Shown here: piece by piece, positions 1 through 11,317 of the stretch | Numbering within the stretch: position 1 is the stretch's first letter | How the letters are laid out: every line of letters begins with the position of its first letter | NCBI GenBank assembly: GCA_963970005.1 | Contig: CAXAMN010006557.1 | Location: forward strand, 1,314,696 to 1,378,695 | Reading direction: 5' to 3' | Origin: Durusdinium trenchii | Lineage: Eukaryota > Sar > Dinophyceae > Suessiales > Symbiodiniaceae | Length of the DNA stretch: 64,000 nucleotides | Program-made: the position numbers and the translations under genes | The notes under the pieces: generated by a model | What the model was told of the DNA's origin: nothing | The model's input: the letters and a program-made list of their open reading frames with translations, nothing else | Database searches by the model: none

Positions 1-1128
1 TGTGTGCCAAATCCAGGACATGTTGCTGATGTTTCTCGGTTGCACATCCTGAGCCACACCAAGCCACTAAAAAGACAAGAAACACAATCATCATCATGCT
101 GGCAAGGTTGGACACCTTGTGCAAAAACGATGAAACCATGTGGAACCGAATCACCTGAGAAACACATCTGGATTGTTTTCCACAATCGCGCGCGTGTTCT
201 TGATGCTCAGCTTGCTGCGCAATTCAGGGCGGCATTGGGACACCCAGATGAGAGAGTTGAACAGCATGCCCCTGCATGACATGGAAGACACCCAGTATCA
301 CATGTCCTACCCTTTGACATGAGTCAGCTTTTGGCCAGAAACCGCCAACCAACATGGACAGGCCTTCATAGAATGAGACGTGACACAACATTATACTTAA
401 ACTGGATCATGCCCTCGGAAAAGGAACGGACGAATATCACCGGAATGAAACAATGGGTCGCCCAAATCGTACACAACTTAGCCACAGGACCTTCGGAACC
501 GCTTTAGAACCCACGGTCCGCTGCGGTCCAACGCAGAACGTTGAACTGGATCTCGTTGGTTCCAACGCGGTCGATGCTGCCATGTGCGATGCGGTCCAGC
601 GGGACGCAGTTCGCGGGACGAGCGGAGCGGAGGTTCGGTGCATCCAAGCCACGTGCATTTCGGACCGACTGGAGGGATGGTAGACATGTGATTTGTATCG
701 ACTGGAGGCGAAGAACCGGTGCCCGGAGTGGTGCGTAAAAGTGGTTGACTGAGGAACTCGAACGGAACTCGAACGGATCTCGAGCGTCATGAAACGAGTG
801 AACTCTTCGGGAACAGAAGGGAACTAAAGAACAGGTTTTGTGTGGAGTATGAGTGTGTTCCACAGAAAAACATACGCCTATAGCCTAGAGCTGCAATTTA
901 TATCGAAATTGTCCCCAACTTAGTGCCACTTCATGACCACTAGCACGCTTTCAATGAACGCTCCAAACACAGCACCTATATAGCAGGGCACTGTATTGTT
1001 GTTTTCTTTTGTGTGTTTTGTACATCTGACAAACATTCGACCCCAAAACCCATCTTGGAGACACAAACACCGCCTTTCGGTCGGCCCTGAGTCGGTCCTG
1101 ACGGCCGAAAGTTCGCCGAACGCGCCAG
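1..1128. other. No recognisable gene
   Basis: I see no recognisable gene here. A GC-rich patch at about 480-740 is open in several frames on both strands and contains repeated CGGTCC-like words, but I could not connect it to any family or to clear splice sites. Confidence 0.4.
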
Positions 1129-1243
1129 GCCACGAGGCTGGGCGCCACCGTCGCGCGGCCCATGATCAGCTTTGCAGCGCTGGGCCTGGTGCCTGGGCAG
1201 AAGCGACGCGACGGCGAGGGCGAGGGCGATGCCGGTGCGTCAG
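1129..1243 (+). CDS. Exon-like segment, possibly the end of another transporter gene
   Basis: This segment is bounded by an AG acceptor followed by G and by a GC donor, is open for 38 codons, and has the G/C-rich third positions seen in the firm exons of the window. It encodes ATRLGATVARPM followed by a hydrophobic stretch and a charged tail. The motif TRLGATVARP resembles GRLGASLAPVV, the helix-11 region of the transporter gene further right, so it could be the C-terminal half of a second MFS gene lying upstream. No adjoining exon was found, so this is an inference from one short similarity. Confidence 0.3.
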
Positions 1244-1262
1244 GCGTGTGTGTGTGTGTGTG
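1244..1262. repeat. GT dinucleotide microsatellite
   Basis: A short run of alternating G and T directly follows the exon-like segment. Confidence 0.8.
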
Positions 1263-3309
1263 ACGTGACACGGGGGGAGTGACATCAGGGGGGAATGGAA
1301 GCCGACAGTGCCAGTAGTTGCCATGAGTGACCCTTTGAGACGGTTTAAGCATTGAATCTTCCTATAGTTTGAATCATGGAACCTGCCTGGAAGCAGGGTT
1401 TGGACCCGAACCAAACCCTCACCCAAGACCGCCAAGACCCAAGATAAGGCTCATGATTCCAGCGAGTAAGACATATACTTTCCTCCTTGGCAGTTTTGAA
1501 GTCTGTCATCTAGCCAAGAGCCTGTCAAGGATTTCGTGGACCGAAAGAAACGCTTGCTCTTAGGAACGTGCATGTACAAACAGTCAACCATCAACAAGCA
1601 AATCCATCATCTGGTAATTGGTGGACTGATGTGTGCAGCCAGCAGTCACTGCAATTCATTCACAACTAACCACAAAGTGAGTGGGCGAGGCTTGAAATCT
1701 GCCAGCAACCAGTGGGCTCGCCGGCCATGGGTTGGTCAGTGCTGCTGAGTTCTTCTGAGGCCCTCGTCCTTGCAGTTCTTTTGGCACCTCAACCAGTTTC
1801 CAGGCCCGCCGTGAGCGATTTGAAGACCAGCACATCCTTTGCATCGCACGCTGTTTTTTGAGAGCAAAGCGATGTTACTGGGTGCAAGAAAGAGCATGTG
1901 TCATTTGTAGAAGCGGCCAAGGTCAACATTAGTATGAACTGAGAGAGGTGCTGTTGGTTTTTGGCGACAACAACAGCAGCATGGCAAGTTACTTAAGTTG
2001 TCAAGCCGTCGACCTTTAAGAGTGTCATGTACCGTCATTTGCTTTTGTAAAGCCCGTTGTATTCCATACCTCAGGATCTTTTTGGCTGGTTACAGAGAAT
2101 CTGTCGGTTTTTGGATGACTGTCCTTTTGGTTTTCACATGTTTTGACACAGAGTCTCTTCCGATTTGCCCATCGAACACAGAAAAATCCCCCCAGCTGGT
2201 TGGAGATGTAGTAGGCAATCTGTGCGACAATGGTGATGAATCCCCATTTGGATCCATTTGGTAGGAGTAGGAGATTTGTAAATTTGTAGGGAATCTATGT
2301 GATGGTGACACAAGTCTGAATCGAACGCTTCATGGTTGTTCATGGTTTTATATTTTTATTGTATACAATGTTCTAAGTCATGATGAAAACAAGATCTACA
2401 GTTTACAACACACCAGTCAAATCTGGCATGTTCAACAAGTTCTTGGAATGGATCCAACGTCTTGGCATGGGTTTTCCGCCGCAGCCAAAGTGGCCCGAAG
2501 CGTTCCGTTTCGCTGCGTGTCCTTCCATTCATGTCGTGGTGCCGATTCATGTTGGCTGATGCCTGAAGAATCTGAAGAACCGAAACGTAGCATTACTGAG
2601 GTCAGCCTGGAATTGCCCAGCAGAGGTTTTTCTTTCCCCCCCGCAGAAATTGGACATGTGTTTCTTACTTGGCGGGGAATTCATGGGAATGGTTCGAATG
2701 GTGAATGATTGGGTTTTGCTTGGACCCTGAATCCTGCAAACTAAGGTCATTGAGAGTCTTGGATATGGACCCAGCCAGATCTTGACTTGCCCTTTGGCAG
2801 CATGAAAAAGCACAGAAAAGCAGGCCGTTGTTGCTGACAACAACATGTTAACGACCATCACAGAACCCAGTCGTTGAGTTCCTTGGAACCGAATCGAATT
2901 CTTCACGTTGCGGACCAGTCGGGACCATTCGGGCGAACGAGCAGGCTTGTTGGTGAATGGATCCTGGCTCGCTGATGGCTGCGAATTGTTGGTGCTTAGC
3001 GACCTGGCTGAAGATCCGCATTTCCCTGACCCACAACGACTCGAGTGAGGACACTTTCGATACACCGACCTTGTGTGGTGAGGACACTTTCGGCGAAGCA
3101 CCACCGGCGATGGGTTTTGAGAGGTAATAGCTTTGCTAAATACATTCTAACACCCGTGGTGTTTGATTTTTTGCGTGGTGTTTTGGTCGTTTTGGGATGA
3201 CGAACGAACTCTCGTCATGTCATGTCATGTCGGTGGTTGCTCGTCCCCAGGCTCAGATGTCTAGGCGTCATTTTTGGTTCCAACACTGACACTGATACTG
3301 TATTTATAT
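1263..3309. other. No recognisable gene
   Basis: Low-GC to medium-GC sequence with stops in all frames. Nothing recognisable was found. The word ATGTC is repeated about three times near 3,215. Confidence 0.4.
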
Positions 3310-3416
3310 CCCAGACACGACCCATGGGACTGCCATAGGACTGCCGCCCCAGAAAGACCCCCAGTCAACCACCCCCAACTGATCGGCATATATGGCAGTC
3401 CCATGGAGTGTTTGGG
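3310..3416. mobile_element. Fold-back MITE-like element, family 1, copy 1
   Basis: About 107 bp whose ends are inverted copies of each other: the left end reads CCCAGACAC then CCATGGGACTGCCATA, and the right end is the reverse complement, GGCATATATGGCAGTCCC to GTGTTTGGG. The middle holds GACCCCCAGTCAACCACC. Related copies lie at about 4,371, 5,891, 42,940, 43,341 and 59,109. It has no coding capacity. The short size and inverted ends fit a non-autonomous DNA element; the parent transposon is unknown. Confidence 0.65.
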
Positions 3417-4370
3417 TATTGGGTTTGTCCCTATGACCTGAGAAAGGCCTGCAACTGAACCATCATCATCCACTGGGCCCTGGTAATAGGATAGGTCCAA
3501 GTATTAATAGGTCTTGGCTTGAAGGCGAATGAGATTCACGATATGCTTTGCAGGTAGGGAGCTTTATGTCGTTGAGGGCCGGGTGCATAGTTGGAGCTTT
3601 GGGGTGAATATCTTTTGATGTTCAATGACGTAATTTGTTTAGCACTCACAAGTTCAAAAGATGGTACTGCATTGTGTTTGTACCGTACCCATGGCTTGAA
3701 CAGAGGTCCCGGGTCCATTCATGTTCCTTCAAAAGTCTCCAAAATGGAAGTGAACTGAACTTCTAATTAGGAACCTGGCAAGTGCATTCGTCCCGCTCGG
3801 GTTGTTCGTTGCATTAGCGTCTCCCGAGGTTCCATAAGCACCATTTTAGCGACGGACTGGGATTTAAGTCCTCTACAGCAGGGCGTTCTGCTGCTACTTG
3901 GTTTCTGTTTTGCTTCGGACGGATTTGGGTAGCGGTGACTCAAAAACATGGACAAATCGCATCGTGGAATCATGGGTGTTTGTTCAACATTCGTTGAGCG
4001 GTTTTTTGTGCCTTAAGAAGGGGAAGTGTCGTGACTTGTACAAAGAAACACTGCTGACTGACAGTTGTTGATCTTCAGTGCCCCCAATCAAGTGTGACCT
4101 CAACAAGTTTTGTTGAAAAACTACCTCAGGAGAGTGCCGCATGTTAGAAAGTGGGGCAGGGATCAACTCGATGGGTTTTTGCTTCACGAACGAGCACACA
4201 TGATGCTTGCCCCCTCCGTATCCAACCTGCTACCCTGCTTACTAGTAGGCTGTTGGCTTACAGCCAACTACGCCCTGTAGACTGTTTGGTCGTGTTTGTT
4301 CTTCAAACGCTGAACGGTTTGGACCATGCTGGATCATTGTCAGAGAGAACCACCATGACTGACTCCCCTT
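3417..4370. other. No recognisable gene
   Basis: No coding exon or repeat was recognised. The stretch lies between two copies of fold-back family 1. Confidence 0.4.
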
Positions 4371-4432
4371 GACGCGACCCATGGGACTGCCATAGGACTG
4401 CCGATCAGTTGGGGTGGTGCCAGACAGGTCAA
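4371..4432. mobile_element. Fold-back MITE-like element, family 1, partial copy 2
   Basis: It contains the left arm (CGACCCATGGGACTGCCATA) and a GCCGATCAGTTGGGG segment but not a full right arm. It is probably a truncated or internally deleted copy. Confidence 0.5.
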
Positions 4433-4797
4433 TGGGGCGGCATAAACCTTGCTGACTTCACAGTTTTAGGTGGACACCAAGACCTTGATGGCAGCTTGGA
4501 AGATGTTCGAAGGTGCGTGATGTCTCATTGCAAGCCCCAAAATTTCTGATGGGTCACCTCACCCTGAGAGGCCACGACTACACATGTTTTTTTCGGTGAC
4601 CCAAGTTCATGTGTTGGTTTCTAAGGCCCATTGTTTGACACACTTCGATGAGAAGCACGACCAATGCGACCCTCACGACGCCCTTCCGAGCCACCAACCC
4701 CCCAAGGTCTTCTGTCCCACCACGTGACACTCACTGGTCTGAGCACGACGTGGGTCGAGGAGATCTTCCACGACCGCCGCAACAACCGACGTCCGAG
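4433..4797 (+). other. Region upstream of the first firm transporter exon
   Basis: The last 130 bp are GC-rich and open in the frame of the next exon, with G/C-rich third positions (peptide TGLSTTWVEEIF). It may hold a further exon or the 5' part of the next one. A helix-1 exon and a start codon should lie upstream but were not found. Confidence 0.3.
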
Positions 4798-4886
4798 GTC
4801 TTCCGTCTACGTGGGCGTGCTCATGGGAAACCTGATGAGCGGCTGGGTGGGCGATCGCCTTGGCCGCAGGAGCGCCGTGCTCCTGA
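4798..4886 (+). CDS. MFS transporter exon: helix 2 and signature loop
   Basis: It encodes VYVGVLMGNLMSGW followed by VGDRLGRRSAVLL, which is helix 2 and the G-x3-D-R-x-G-R-R loop typical of MFS proteins. The proposed acceptor is GAG before GTCTTCC; the exon could start further left because the frame stays open. The proposed donor is GC after CTCCTGA. Confidence 0.75.
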
Positions 4887-7800
4887 GCCGCTCGCTGCGT
4901 TGGTCGCGGAGCGTTGGTCGCGGTTTGGAGAGGACGGAGGGTTCGGGGAGGAGGAGGGAGGTGAGGTGAGGTCGGAGGGTTATCACTTGGGTGATGGATA
5001 TGGGAATTCTATGGAATTCTATAATGAATTGGATGTGGGAGGAAGATTCATGGGGGTGGTTGCGTGGATTGAGATTGGATTGAGGGTTGTACCTTCAGGC
5101 ATGTAACCCGCTTGGAACGAAGATAGACCCTTATGCTGGATGGCCGTTTTTTAGCAAGCTCGCGTTGGAGGGATGTTGGAGGGACCATGGTAAGGATGGT
5201 AAGGAAGGATGCTGCATGATACGAATGCAAGGCCCGGCCACCAACCCCTGCAACAACCTCACTACACTACTCGTAGTACATAGCTGTCGTGTCGTTCCTG
5301 CGTTTCGCAATAGGTGTGTAAAGGAATGTGTTTGTTTATCACTTTTCTATCCCTGGGCATCCCTGGGCCTCTACAGGTTTAACTGTGTAGTCTCATGTCC
5401 TTATAAAATATATATAGTCCAAGTTCTAACCTTGAGACCTGTGTTTGCTTAATGTGTGTGCTGAATTGTGCCCATTTGTGTCTAGTTTTTCTAGCGTGGG
5501 ACTTGTGAAGTTCTGACTCACAATGAAACACTTAAAGCAAACATGATCTATAGGTAGTCTAGATGTGCGCTTCACGATCTCCCGTTTTTGCCTTCTTAGG
5601 CTTCCCCATCATCGCACTCTTGAGCGTTGCAAGCTCACTGGCCACTCGGCCGGCAGAGTGACGGTCCGGCAGATTGAGTCGATGTGACCTGAATGTGGGT
5701 TGTAGTGACCCCAAGAGCTTTGGAAGGGTGAATCAATATTGAATCCTCTTGGAACATGTATATGTGTTGGACACCTAAGGAAAGCGATCGGAATCCGATT
5801 GTTCTGGTGTTTTTTTTGGGGAAGGCAATTCTATGTGGTAGTTGTTGTACAATGCTTCAAAGCTCCGGATCAGGTGCACCGATCAGATCAGGTGACCCAT
5901 GGGACTGCCGGACTGCCGATCAAGCCAGGGGTGACCGGGGGTCATGGAGTATTGGCATATATGGCGGTCCCATGTCGTGTTGGGTAACTGAAGGAGGGGA
6001 ATATTTAAGATCAACGATCTGAGGTCCCCCATCCGAACACTCCGCAAATGTCATGTTTTCTTCCAACCTTGTCGAAGGCTCCCGTAGGTCATCTATTTTC
6101 TGGAAGCAACGTACCAGTCCTCGGTCACGGGGCAACTATGAGACACAAGCTGTTCATACCAGATACACACTGACTCACTAACATGGAAGTGGAACATGCT
6201 CTGCCCGGCCCCTGGCAGAGCATTTTCCATTTGCATGTTAGGAGTCCGAGAGTATTTGTTGCGTTTTTATCGCCAGTGCCCGACACCTCTGACCCACCAA
6301 ATTGCTAGCCTGCGGGTTTTGAGGCCAACGGCTTTTGGGTACTGCTTCTTGGTCAAAGGATGTCATGTGGGCGAGTTGGAGGTCAGTGATAAACCTTGAA
6401 AACAAGCCATAAGGACTGGTTTGAACCACAAGCAGCATTTTGTTGGAAAGAACGAGTCAAAGGGAAAGGGAAGAGCTTCGGAAAGAAGACAACCTGTTCA
6501 TTTTGGCTGTTCAATGTGCGATCTTCAAATCTTGGCAGTTCAATTTGATTGATTCCTTTTCTGACTCTTTTGATTCTTTTGGAGGTCATGTCAGGTGGTG
6601 AGGCTCAGTTCACCAATATATAGGGCCAACAAGAAAGCCCAATCAAGACGTCAAGTCACCCATATATAGATCTATGCGGAACAACACCCACCAAGGACAT
6701 AGTTATGTCCATGCATGGAATCCGAGTGTTTAGTTCGTGTGGGAGTCGTTACAGAACATTCATGAACATTCTGTGATCCAACATAATATGTCTTTGGAAA
6801 GTGGACATGTAAATGACATGTATGAAGCCCAGGCTGCCCCTCATGCCGTTTTTCATGAAGTGACTGTGTTCATGGAGTGAACATCTACAGCTACAGAAGA
6901 ATGATTCCCTGGCGCGCAGTTAGCCGACGAAGTGAACTGACTGAACCTTCCTACCTCGGTCCAGGCTGCCCTTGCGCTACTTTGTGGGCTTCGGCTTTGG
7001 CTTGGGCCAACCCTCGGCTATCGCCATCCTCATGGAGGTCTCTCCGGGCCGCTACCGCCCACTGAACCAGGCCGAAGGGTTTTGGTTGGGGTTTCAGGAC
7101 TGTGCATGACGACACGGTGCTTGAACAGGTGGAGGCTATATAAATGGATCCTTTGAGCAGATTCGGAGGAAGAACAATTCGTCTTTTCAAGTTTCGCCCA
7201 AGTAGATGGATCCATCCATGGGCGAAAGAAGATTCTTTGAGCTCCTAGAGATCCATCCGGATGAGTAGATGGCTCAGTTTCGCTCCTTTGGATCTGTTTT
7301 ACCCAATTCTTGGAGCCATCCCCAACTGTCAGAGGCCCTTGGCGCAGATCGCCACAGACCAATCGCTGGCTCCGTCCGCTCGGTCCGAGGCCTTGGCGCA
7401 GATCGCCTTTGCGCTGGGCGAGCTCTACTGCTGTTTGGCCACCGGCCTTAAGACTTAAGAGAGACTGTGCCCTTCAAGGTATAGTAGATGGTGATCTGCA
7501 AGTAGATGGCGCTATGACGTCAAGATGATACATTCACTTTCATTCTTCTTTTCTTTGGGGTGTCAACAAGACTTCCCGCGCGACAAGACTTGCGTTCGGC
7601 ATGTGGCCCATCAGCATCAGGTGCAGCACGTTCCGAACCGCTCCGGTTCCTCCGCGCCCGCGAGGTCATGTGGTTCGACGACCCGCGGATGATCCACCTG
7701 CACTGGCGAACTCTCTTGGACGCTCGGGCGAAAGGCTGGAGCAACGATTCTCTCCCGCCGTTCCCCGCGGGGGTTGGGTCGACGTCAGGATTGGAGACAC

Positions 7801-10800
7801 CAGTGGCAACCAGCGAAAGCACCAAACAAGCTGACTAGCTGAGTCAAGTCGTTCACTGGGTGAATAAATTCAGAAAAACCACCTCCGATAGGAATCCGGC
7901 TTTTCAGACCTGCCTTGAATTTCGTCTCCATTTGGTCTCTATTCACGAAAGGTAGCCCTTTAGGGGATACCTTGAGTTTGTCTTGCGAAGCAAGTGTTGG
8001 GACGTCCGGGTCTAATAATTGATCGCTCAATTCAGACCCCCCCCCNNNNNNNNNNNNNNNNNNNNNNNNNNNNNNNNNNNNNNNNNNNNNNNNNNNNNNN
8101 NNNNNNNNNNNNNNNNNNNNNNNNNNNNNNNNNNNNNNNNNNNNNGAGCCTCTCATGATTTCAGGATAGTTGAAACCCTCTTGAACATTCAGAAAGAGTG
8201 AATATGAAATTCTAATCACGAAAGGTGTTCCCTGAGGGGATACATACCTAGAGTTTGTTTTGTGAAGCACGTCAATTCTCTCCTGGGGAGCGTCTTCGTG
8301 AGCCTCTTATGGTTTCAGGATAGTTCAAATCCTATGATGTTCCGATTCAATGCTCACCGATGATCTGAGCCATGGGGCAAGTTTGTTTTCCTAAGAATCT
8401 TTTTGAACATTTCGAGAGCATATGTTTGAACATTTAGAGTGCATATGAACATATATTTACGAAAGGTCGCCTCCGAGGGGATAAATCACCATGTCGAACA
8501 TTGCATTTTTGTTCCTGCCTCTCGCGTTCTCTTCTCTTCCCGCTGTCCTACCTTTCCTATCTCCCTCCTCTCAAGTAGACCATGGGGGGCTGGGGGCGCC
8601 CAGCTGGGCACACCCGAACGCTGCATCCATCGAACGCTGCCCAGGTGGCCAACGCCGTCCCAGCAGTGCTCTTCTGGTTGGCGAGCTGGGCTCAGCTCCA
8701 GGCGCTCCGGGCAGTGCATCGGATGGAAGCAAGCAAGAGGTAGGAGCCGATGAGCTGGGAAGAGGTCGGAGCATTGATTCGATCGATTTCAAATGATTTC
8801 AACCATTTTCCATGTTTCAACCATTATTCAACCAGATGTCAACGTACCATATGTCAACTATGTTTCTTCCAAGATTTCAGCAATAATATGTATATGTCAA
8901 CAATTTCAACCCATTGGAGTAGACTAGGGGACGTTCCCCTATATACCAATGGATGAAACATGGATGCCTTGGGAGTCGCACAGATGTAGTAAGAGATGTG
9001 CGAACCCGATGGGTTCTACTGAGAGCTTGTTTTGGAAGAGGGGAACTGCAACTTGGAAGCAAAAGGCATCAGCCCTGCCAGCAACGAAAGAAGTTGCTGC
9101 GTGTGTTGGGGGTTCACCCGTTCTTGTGGGTGTTGCCATGGCCGAGCCACCCCAAGCCACTGACCAAACATGACCAAACAAAGGTGAACGCTTACGCTGG
9201 CGGCCAAGCCAGCGAGGCATTGCGCATTACGTGGAGCCGTCCTCGCCGTCGCAGGAGTCCCCGGTCTTCTCCGCGATCAACGGGAAGCCTGAGGAAGCGC
9301 ATGAAGCCTTGGATAAGATGAGGAGATTCTTGGACCTTTGCAGGGGAGGAGGGATCCGACGAAACAGGACAAGCATGGGCGAGTTTTCTGCCCCTACTTC
9401 AGAAAACGGCGACAGGGACGACCCTTTGTGTGGCTGAACAGCCTCTTCTGGGATCTTGGGTGAGCTTGCGATGAAGCAATCATCCCATGCCAGGTGTTTT
9501 GGAGTGGCTTCGAGACAAAACTCTACTGGGACTGGGATCCAACATCAAAACCAGGAGATCTCCGACGGATGCCCAGCTTCCGAAAAACAGGTCACACACG
9601 GTCACACAAATCAACTGCAGTCCTCTCCTTACATCTCCGTACCTACTGTATGTGATTTTCTTTCTGGGCCGGATCCCTTTTGAACACCTGGAGGCCAGAC
9701 AGGTGAACTGACCGCCCTGAACCCTCAGGATTGAACGGCAAGCCGGATCACAGCATCGACTTCGCAGAGGCCAGCGCAGGCGAGCAGATCGATCCAGAGA
9801 GTATCCCGCACGTCAGGTGTTGGAGTGCGAGAGAGTGGTCTTCCCGAGGGAACAAAAATGGTCCCCTCCCACCAGCCAAACCCTTAGACCATCTTAGACC
9901 AAACGTTGTCAAATTTGAACATTGTTGTGGTTCAGGCTTGGGCTTCACTAGCCTGCATCAACTTTGACTTTGGGGCACAGCCACAGCAATGAATTCAATG
10001 GGGGGGTAAGCCATCATGTTGCTGACTGGTTTGCACGAGAAGTCAGGTATATAAAATTATATAAATAATATTGGCAGACGATGTGAGTTGAATGGAACGG
10101 GCTGCGGGATGTGCGGAATACGGTCCTAGGGCCTATAGATCCGGGCATCGATGGCCGTCCATTTGATCAAAGCAAAACCTGCAAACAACGCACCTTCCTC
10201 GCCGCACCCGACTCACCGAACTCGCTGACTCCGTATCGCGATGCCCTGGAAAGCGGCATCTAGATCAAAAAAGACAGATGATCAACAACACATATTCCTG
10301 GATAGGCCTCTTCTGCTGCTCTCCTGGCCCTGTGGTCCGCGGGTCCTTTGGTCCTCTGGTCTTTTAGTCCGCTGGTCCTTTGGTCCCCTGGTCCCTTGGT
10401 CCAAGGTCACTTGGTCCTCTGGTCCACAGGCCCTTTGGCCCCCTGGTCCTTTGGTCCTGGTCCGGTCCCGTGGTCTCCTGGTCCTTTGCCGTCCTGGTTC
10501 TCCGGGCTGCGGGTTTCCCCTCCTGGTTCTGTCTGCGGGTTTCCTATGGTTTTCTCCTTGTTCTTTCACTGCTGCTTTTGATGCCTTTGGTCCTTCCTCT
10601 TGTAGCTTATTGGCCACAGTTTTCCTGCAAACGTACAATGCGTTTGGCTTCGGTTGCCTTAGGTCCTTTTGTGCACTTTTAGATGCCCTTCACTGAAAGG
10701 ACGATAGGGTACATAGTTTCTAGTGATTTCTTTTCGCTTTGAACGGGGGGCGCTGCACCCCCCTAACCCCGCTCCAGCGCCACGAAATCTGCACTTTTGC

Positions 10801-11218
10801 ACTGTGCCTGCCACGAAAACTAACTATGTAAAGGGTCGCCCATCACATTTGCAGATTGTCCTTCCTTTGCACTGCGGGGGAGGCGCTGCGCCCTGCCCCC
10901 TTCCGCTTTCTTAATAGTTTGCCACTACCCCTGCCATTAACAGTACCTCCAACACCAGTCTTACCACACTTACCACAACTACTATCTTCTTTGCGTTGAC
11001 GCTGCCACAAAGGTGGATGATAAGGCCCACCTTCGCCTTCGCCTAGTGTGACAGCCAGAAACCTTCGATTAGTAGGAAGCGCTGTGCCCTACCCCTAGTA
11101 CTTCCACCACCACCACCACCACTGCTACTGCTGCTACTACTACTATTACTACTAACTACTACTACTACTGCTACTACTTCTACTTCTATTACTTCCACTA
11201 CTACTTCTACTTCTACTT

Positions 11219-11317
<99 letters not shown>

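Larger units (their letters stand above)
7719..8644. other. Intron with satellite and assembly gap
   Basis: GA-AG intron. It contains the tandem-repeat block and the 100-bp run of N listed separately. Confidence 0.5.

Noticed and set aside
951-1352. 133-codon ORF on the - strand
   Set aside because: It covers the GT microsatellite and a GC-rich patch whose + strand frame has better splice sites and third-position bias.
10241-10696. 151-codon ORF rich in W, P, L and S
   Set aside because: It follows from the GGTCC minisatellite; the other strand is open as well.
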